Position numbers and translations under genes: made by a program. This document shows, one piece after another, positions 60,518 through 64,000 of a stretch of DNA of 64,000 nt (its first letter is position 1; every line of letters begins with the position of its first letter). The stretch is taken from assembly GCF_003852235.1 (NCBI RefSeq), contig NZ_CP027732.1:2480001-2544000 (forward strand), written 5' to 3'. This DNA comes from Pseudomonas sp. R4-35-07 (GTDB taxonomy: Bacteria > Pseudomonadota > Gammaproteobacteria > Pseudomonadales > Pseudomonadaceae). Under the pieces are notes generated by a model, which did not search any database, had not been told where the DNA came from, and saw only the letters and a list, made by a program, of their open reading frames with translations.

Positions 60518-61585
60518 ATGGCCAAGACTTACAGCTATGCCGCTCGGGACTCCAAGGATTCGCTCAAGCCCTTTATCTTTGAGCGCCGCGCCCCCGGCGC
60601 GGATGACGTACAGATCGAGATTCTTTATTGCGGGGTATGCCATTCCGACCTGCACACCGCCCGCAACGAGTGGAACAACACCCTGTACCCGTCGGTGCCC
60701 GGTCATGAAATCGTCGGCCGTGTGACGGCGGTCGGCGCCAATGTGAAGACATTCAAGGTGGGTGACCTGGCGGGTGTCGGTTGTATGGTCGACAGCTGCC
60801 AGCAGTGCGCATCCTGTGCCGAGGGCGAGGAGCAGTATTGCGAGAACGGCTTTACCGGCACCTATAACGGCCCGCTGTTCGGTGGCGAGAACACCTACGG
60901 CGGCTATTCGGACAACATCGTGGTCAAGCAGCAGTTCGTGCTGCGCATCTCCCACGATGATTCGAACCTGGCGGCGGTAGCGCCGTTGCTGTGTGCCGGG
61001 ATTACCACCTATTCGCCGCTGCACCACTGGAAGGTCGGGCCGGGCAAGAAGGTTGGGGTGGTCGGGCTTGGCGGGCTTGGGCATATGGCGGTGAAGATTG
61101 CCCACGCCATGGGGGCACATGTGACGTTGTTCACCACTTCACCGAACAAGCGTGAGGATGGGTTGCGTTTGGGTGCTGATCAGGTGGTGGTGTCGAAGAA
61201 TGCCGATGAGATGGCCAAGGTGGTCAACAGCCTGGACTTTATCCTCAATACGGTGGCTGCGCCCCATGACCTTGATGCGTTTATCAACCTGCTCAAGCGT
61301 GATGGCACGATGACGCTGGTGGGTGCGCCGGACAGTCCGCATCCGTCGCCTGCGGTATTCAACCTGATTTTCAAGCGGCGCAGTTTGGCGGGGTCGTTGA
61401 TTGGTGGGATTCAGGAGACCCAGGAGATGTTGGATTTTTGTGCCAAGCACGGGATTGTTTCTGATATTGAGATGATTGATATCCAGGGGATCAACGAGGC
61501 GTATGAGCGGATGCTCAAGGGGGATGTGAAGTATCGGTTTGTGATTGATATGGAGAGTTTGAAGAGGGAAAGTCAGGTGGCCTGA
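60518..61585 (+). CDS. Zinc-dependent NAD(P) alcohol dehydrogenase (YahK type)
   Basis: A 355-residue medium-chain zinc alcohol dehydrogenase of the cinnamyl-alcohol/YahK class that reduces aldehydes with NADPH. Catalytic zinc ligands are in ILYCGVCHSDLH and PGHEIVGRV; structural zinc cysteines are in CQQCASCAEGEEQYC; the coenzyme motif is GVVGLGGLGHMAVK (about residue 180). The start MAKTYSYAA at 60518 fits the family; an upstream GTG in frame is unsupported. It is divergent from the VOC/porin pair with no regulator nearby. Confidence 0.9.
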   Translation: MAKTYSYAARDSKDSLKPFIFERRAPGADDVQIEILYCGVCHSDLHTARNEWNNTLYPSVPGHEIVGRVTAVGANVKTFKVGDLAGVGCMVDSCQQCASCAEGEEQYCENGFTGTYNGPLFGGENTYGGYSDNIVVKQQFVLRISHDDSNLAAVAPLLCAGITTYSPLHHWKVGPGKKVGVVGLGGLGHMAVKIAHAMGAHVTLFTTSPNKREDGLRLGADQVVVSKNADEMAKVVNSLDFILNTVAAPHDLDAFINLLKRDGTMTLVGAPDSPHPSPAVFNLIFKRRSLAGSLIGGIQETQEMLDFCAKHGIVSDIEMIDIQGINEAYERMLKGDVKYRFVIDMESLKRESQVA

Positions 61586-61662
61586 TGACTGCGCTGGGGT
61601 GGGGTTGACCGGGTACATATCCGTTATTTAGGTCATGGCGGCTGGCGGTTCCGCTCTTACAG

Positions 61663-63084
61663 CCAGCCCTTTCAAGGTCTTTGATAAAATCCCGCAAAAC
61701 TCCGATCAGGGTGACGAAAGCGATGTGGGCAGAGGTTCTAGCGCGGTTTGAAAAAAAAGCACCGGCCAGTGTCATGACCAGAGTGATATTGGAGCAGGCT
61801 GTTCCTGCTGAATGGGTCGACCAGATATTCGAAGAGCACCGTCAGCGGCAGTACCCACGAGAGCTTTTGTTTTCAACCATCGTTGAACTGATGTCCCTTG
61901 TTTCATTGGGTTTGCGACCTTCGCTGCATGCCGCCGCGCGACAGATGGAAGATCTTCCTGTCAGCTTGGCGGCGCTGTATGACAAGGTCAGTCGTACAGA
62001 GCCTGCGCTACTGCGCGCCCTGGTCACCGGTAGCGCAGAGCGTTTGGCACCGACGATAAAAGAACTGGGGCACACAGCCATTTTGCCTGGTTGGCAACTA
62101 CGGGTCGTTGACGGTAACCACCTGCCTTCCAGCGAAAAGCGTCTGGGCGCTTTGCGCCGTGAACGAGGCGCCGCCCGGCCTGGTTTTTCCGTTGTGGTTT
62201 ACGACCCCGATCTGGACCAGGTCGTTGATCTTCAGCCTTGTGAAGATGCCTATGCCAGCGAACGCGTCAGCGTGCTGCCGTTGCTGGAAAAGGCCTGTGC
62301 GGGACAACTGTGGATGGCTGACCGACTCTACTGCACGCTCCCAGTCATGGAGGCCTGCGAAGATACCGGGGCCTCGTTCATCATTCGCGAACAGAGCAAA
62401 CATCCACGCCTGCTTAAGGAAAGCGACTGGCAGCTGCCTGTTGCGGTCGCGGCAGGCAGCGTGCGTGAGCAAATCATCGAAGTAAAAGGTGGACGCCAGT
62501 GGCGGCGAGTCGAACTGAGCCTGCAAAACCCCACCGAATCCGGCGACACCACGCTGCTGTTCTGGAGCAACTTGCCCGACTCTATCAGTGCTGAGCAAAT
62601 CGCCGATTTGTACCGCCGTCGTTGGAGCATCGAAGGGATGTTCCAGCGCCTGGAAGCGGTGTTGGACAGTGAAATCGAAACCTTGGGCAACCCTAAAGCA
62701 GCCCTGTTGGGATTTGCATCAGCCGTGTTGGCTTACAACGTTCTGGCCGTGCTCAAACGCAGCGTCGAGCAGGCTCATCGCCAGACTTTGCCCGACGATT
62801 GGGAGGCATCGATTTTCCACCTGACGGTGCAGGTACGCAGCGGTTACGAGGGAATGCAAATAGCCTTGCCAGAATATTTATCCATCCCTATCCCCGCAGC
62901 GGGGCTGGCTCAATATCTGCTTGCACTTGCTCGAAATATCCAGCCCAAAGCGGTCGTCAAGAGCAAGCGAGGGCCGAAGGTGCCTAAACCCAAGGAATGG
63001 CTGGAAGGCAAAGCCGCGAATGCCCATGTGTCGACGGATCGGGTGCTCAAGGCCGCTAAAATCAAAAGACCTTGAAAGGGCTGG
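61663..63084 (+). mobile_element. Complete IS4-family insertion sequence
   Basis: Terminal inverted repeats CCAGCCCTTTCAAGGTCTTT (61663-61682) and its exact complement (63065-63084) bound a 1,422-bp element with one transposase gene. Identical 9-bp direct repeats CTCTTACAG lie just outside (61654-61662 and 63085-63093), a target-site duplication. Both ends and the transposase are intact, so the insertion is probably recent and the element may be active. Confidence 0.9.
61681..63075 (+). CDS. IS4-family transposase
   Basis: A 464-residue DDE transposase. The first aspartate is in RVVDGNHLP (about residue 142), the second in LWMADRLYC (about 219), and the glutamate in the YRRRWSIEGMFQRLE stretch (Y-(2)R-(3)E-(6)K type, about 319). 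An N-terminal helical part and C-terminal basic tail follow the family pattern. The frame begins with TTG in the left inverted repeat; the ATG at 61723 is an alternative start. The stop lies inside the right repeat. Confidence 0.92.
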   Translation: MIKSRKTPIRVTKAMWAEVLARFEKKAPASVMTRVILEQAVPAEWVDQIFEEHRQRQYPRELLFSTIVELMSLVSLGLRPSLHAAARQMEDLPVSLAALYDKVSRTEPALLRALVTGSAERLAPTIKELGHTAILPGWQLRVVDGNHLPSSEKRLGALRRERGAARPGFSVVVYDPDLDQVVDLQPCEDAYASERVSVLPLLEKACAGQLWMADRLYCTLPVMEACEDTGASFIIREQSKHPRLLKESDWQLPVAVAAGSVREQIIEVKGGRQWRRVELSLQNPTESGDTTLLFWSNLPDSISAEQIADLYRRRWSIEGMFQRLEAVLDSEIETLGNPKAALLGFASAVLAYNVLAVLKRSVEQAHRQTLPDDWEASIFHLTVQVRSGYEGMQIALPEYLSIPIPAAGLAQYLLALARNIQPKAVVKSKRGPKVPKPKEWLEGKAANAHVSTDRVLKAAKIKRP

Positions 63085-63094
63085 CTCTTACAGC

Positions 63095-63673
63095 GGGTCA
63101 CTTTTGGAGGGACCCAAAAGTAACCAAAAGGTCCTCGCCCCACCACTCGGTGCCTCGCCTAGGCTCGGCATGCCCTCACTCCGGCTTGAATCCGTGGGCC
63201 GCCGCCATGCGCCATCCATGGCGCAGGGCGGCTAACCCGGCGTCCTGCCGGGTTACCCACGGATTCAAGCCTGCGTTCGGCCAGCGTGGTTTAACGGGGC
63301 GCCCGAGATCAAGATCCAAAGCAAAAGCAGGAGCAAGAGCCAGATCAAAAGATTGCTGACTTCGTCAGCGTCTAAGGAAGTAGAAGCCATATCGCGCACG
63401 CTTCAATAATCAGGTCGGCTTTAAGGCCGCCGCGCTTTGCTTTTGCTTTTGCTTTTGATCTTAAGCGCCCCGTCAACCACGCTGGCCGGAATTCGATAGG
63501 GATTTGGGGGGTAAACCGGCAGGACGCCGGTTTAGCCGCCCCGCGCCATGGATGGCGCGTGGCGGCGGCCCCCCCAAATCACTGTCGGATTACGGGCACA
63601 CCGAGCCTAGGCGAGGTGCCGAGTGGTGGGGCAAGAGCCTTTTGGTTACTTTGGGGCTTTTCCAAAGTGACCC
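63095..63673. repeat. Large imperfect inverted repeat (about 580 bp), no gene
   Basis: GGGTCACTTTTGG at the left and CCAAAGTGACCC at the right bound arms that are complementary in blocks: AAGTAACCAAAAGG, CCCCACCACTCGG, GCCTAGGCTCGG and GCGCCATCCATGGCGC each return in reverse. The centre has runs of AAAGCAAAAGCAGGAGC and GCTTTTGCTTTTGC. Open frames inside are poor. It fills the gap between the IS4 element and the IS3 element and resembles a non-autonomous mobile or structured-RNA repeat of Pseudomonas. Confidence 0.85.
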
Positions 63674-63678
63674 GCCGT

Positions 63679-64000
63679 TGAACTGCCCCCCGAATGTTGG
63701 ACATCTGACCCCACGGGAGGGTGTTCCATGACGAAATACAACCTAGCACTCAAGCAATCACTGATTGAAGAGTGCCTGTCTGCCAGTAGCGTTCATGAGG
63801 TGGCCCTCAAGCATGGCTTGAGTCCATCGCTGCTGCGGCGCTGGGTCAAGGGTTTTGAAAAGCACGGCGCCTCTGGCTTGATTGCCAAATACAGCCATTA
63901 CGATGCCCAGTTTAAATTGAAGGTTTTGCAGTGCATCGAACAAGACGGACTGTCGGACCAACAGGCCTGTATACGGTTTGATATCCGTGGTCCAAGTAGT
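63679..64000 (+). mobile_element. Left end of an IS3-family (IS150-group) insertion sequence
   Basis: TGAACTGCCCCCCGAATGTT at 63679 resembles the terminal repeat of IS150-group elements and is followed 30 bases on by an OrfA-type HTH gene. The right part lies beyond the window, so completeness cannot be judged. Confidence 0.7.
63728..64000 (+). CDS. IS3-family transposase OrfA-like HTH protein (partial)
   Basis: The visible 91 residues begin MTKYNLALKQSLIEECLS and include a helix-turn-helix (SSVHEVALKHGLSPSLLRRW) and a second one starting FKLKVLQCIEQDGLSDQQA, the double helix arrangement of IS150 InsJ-like OrfA proteins. GGGAGG lies seven bases before the ATG. The gene runs off the right edge still open, and OrfB would be downstream. 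Confidence 0.82.
   Translation, partial: MTKYNLALKQSLIEECLSASSVHEVALKHGLSPSLLRRWVKGFEKHGASGLIAKYSHYDAQFKLKVLQCIEQDGLSDQQACIRFDIRGPSS

Overview
The window looks like chromosomal DNA from a fluorescent-group Pseudomonas. The reasons are uniformly high GC with GC-ending codons, several families of Pseudomonas-type REP hairpins between genes, and many products that closely match Pseudomonas proteins as I remember them (XenA, P. fluorescens esterase I, IlvD/Edd-type arabinonate dehydratase, two-cysteine NemR). It is mostly metabolic accessory DNA: transport, catabolism and regulators. I see no rRNA, tRNA or CRISPR array, and no phage genes.

Region A (1-12.4 kb) appears to be one GntR-controlled regulon of unknown substrate. 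A spermidine/putrescine-type ABC importer (SBP, two permeases, ATPase cut by the left edge), a RibBX-type riboflavin gene, a small DUF1330 gene and a seven-gene operon (AA_synth/DUF1185 protein, alpha/beta hydrolase, aldehyde dehydrogenase, flavin reductase, carboxymuconolactone-decarboxylase-like protein, GntR/FCD regulator, zinc-ribbon NUDIX hydrolase) are linked by a shared 15-bp operator, TATTATGGTATACCA, found at three promoters. The set supplies FMN and reduces it, but no flavin-dependent oxygenase is in view. A DHA2 drug exporter of different base composition interrupts the block. Region B (12.5-21.6 kb) carries a dCache chemoreceptor, a bestrophin, an unknown HTH gene coupled to a diguanylate cyclase, an ArsR-type regulator divergent from xenA across a perfect palindrome, and a TonB siderophore receptor.

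Region C (21.7-34.9 kb) is a complete non-phosphorylating L-arabinose oxidation locus: SDR dehydrogenase, lactonase, arabinonate dehydratase, AraD1/GguC-type protein, ketoglutarate-semialdehyde dehydrogenase, mutarotase, an MFS carrier, AraFGH importer and a GntR regulator, with a shared candidate operator ATAGTnCTACTA at two promoters. Region D (35.0-38.2 kb) holds an AraC regulator, an efflux MFS protein and YghU.

Region E (38.3-48.1 kb) is the most notable part. It holds a solute-binding protein, two TIM-barrel isomerases, a Gfo/Idh/MocA dehydrogenase, and a desaturase-like oxygenase with Rieske ferredoxin and ferredoxin reductase. This combination parallels the rhizobial moc genes for rhizopine (3-O-methyl-scyllo-inosamine) catabolism, but sits under a sigma-54 activator with a near-ideal -24/-12 promoter and a LacI-type repressor with a palindromic operator. 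Region F (48.1-61.6 kb) has uppP, a GNAT acetyltransferase, a GlxA-type regulator, a nemR-Hsp31-nemA electrophile-response operon, quinone reductase/MFS/LysR genes, DoxX, an arylesterase with proline at the perhydrolase position, a VOC/alginate-export pair and a zinc alcohol dehydrogenase. Region G (61.6-64 kb) is mobile DNA: a complete IS4-family element with a 9-bp target duplication, a 580-bp imperfect inverted repeat, and the left end of an IS3-family element running off the window.
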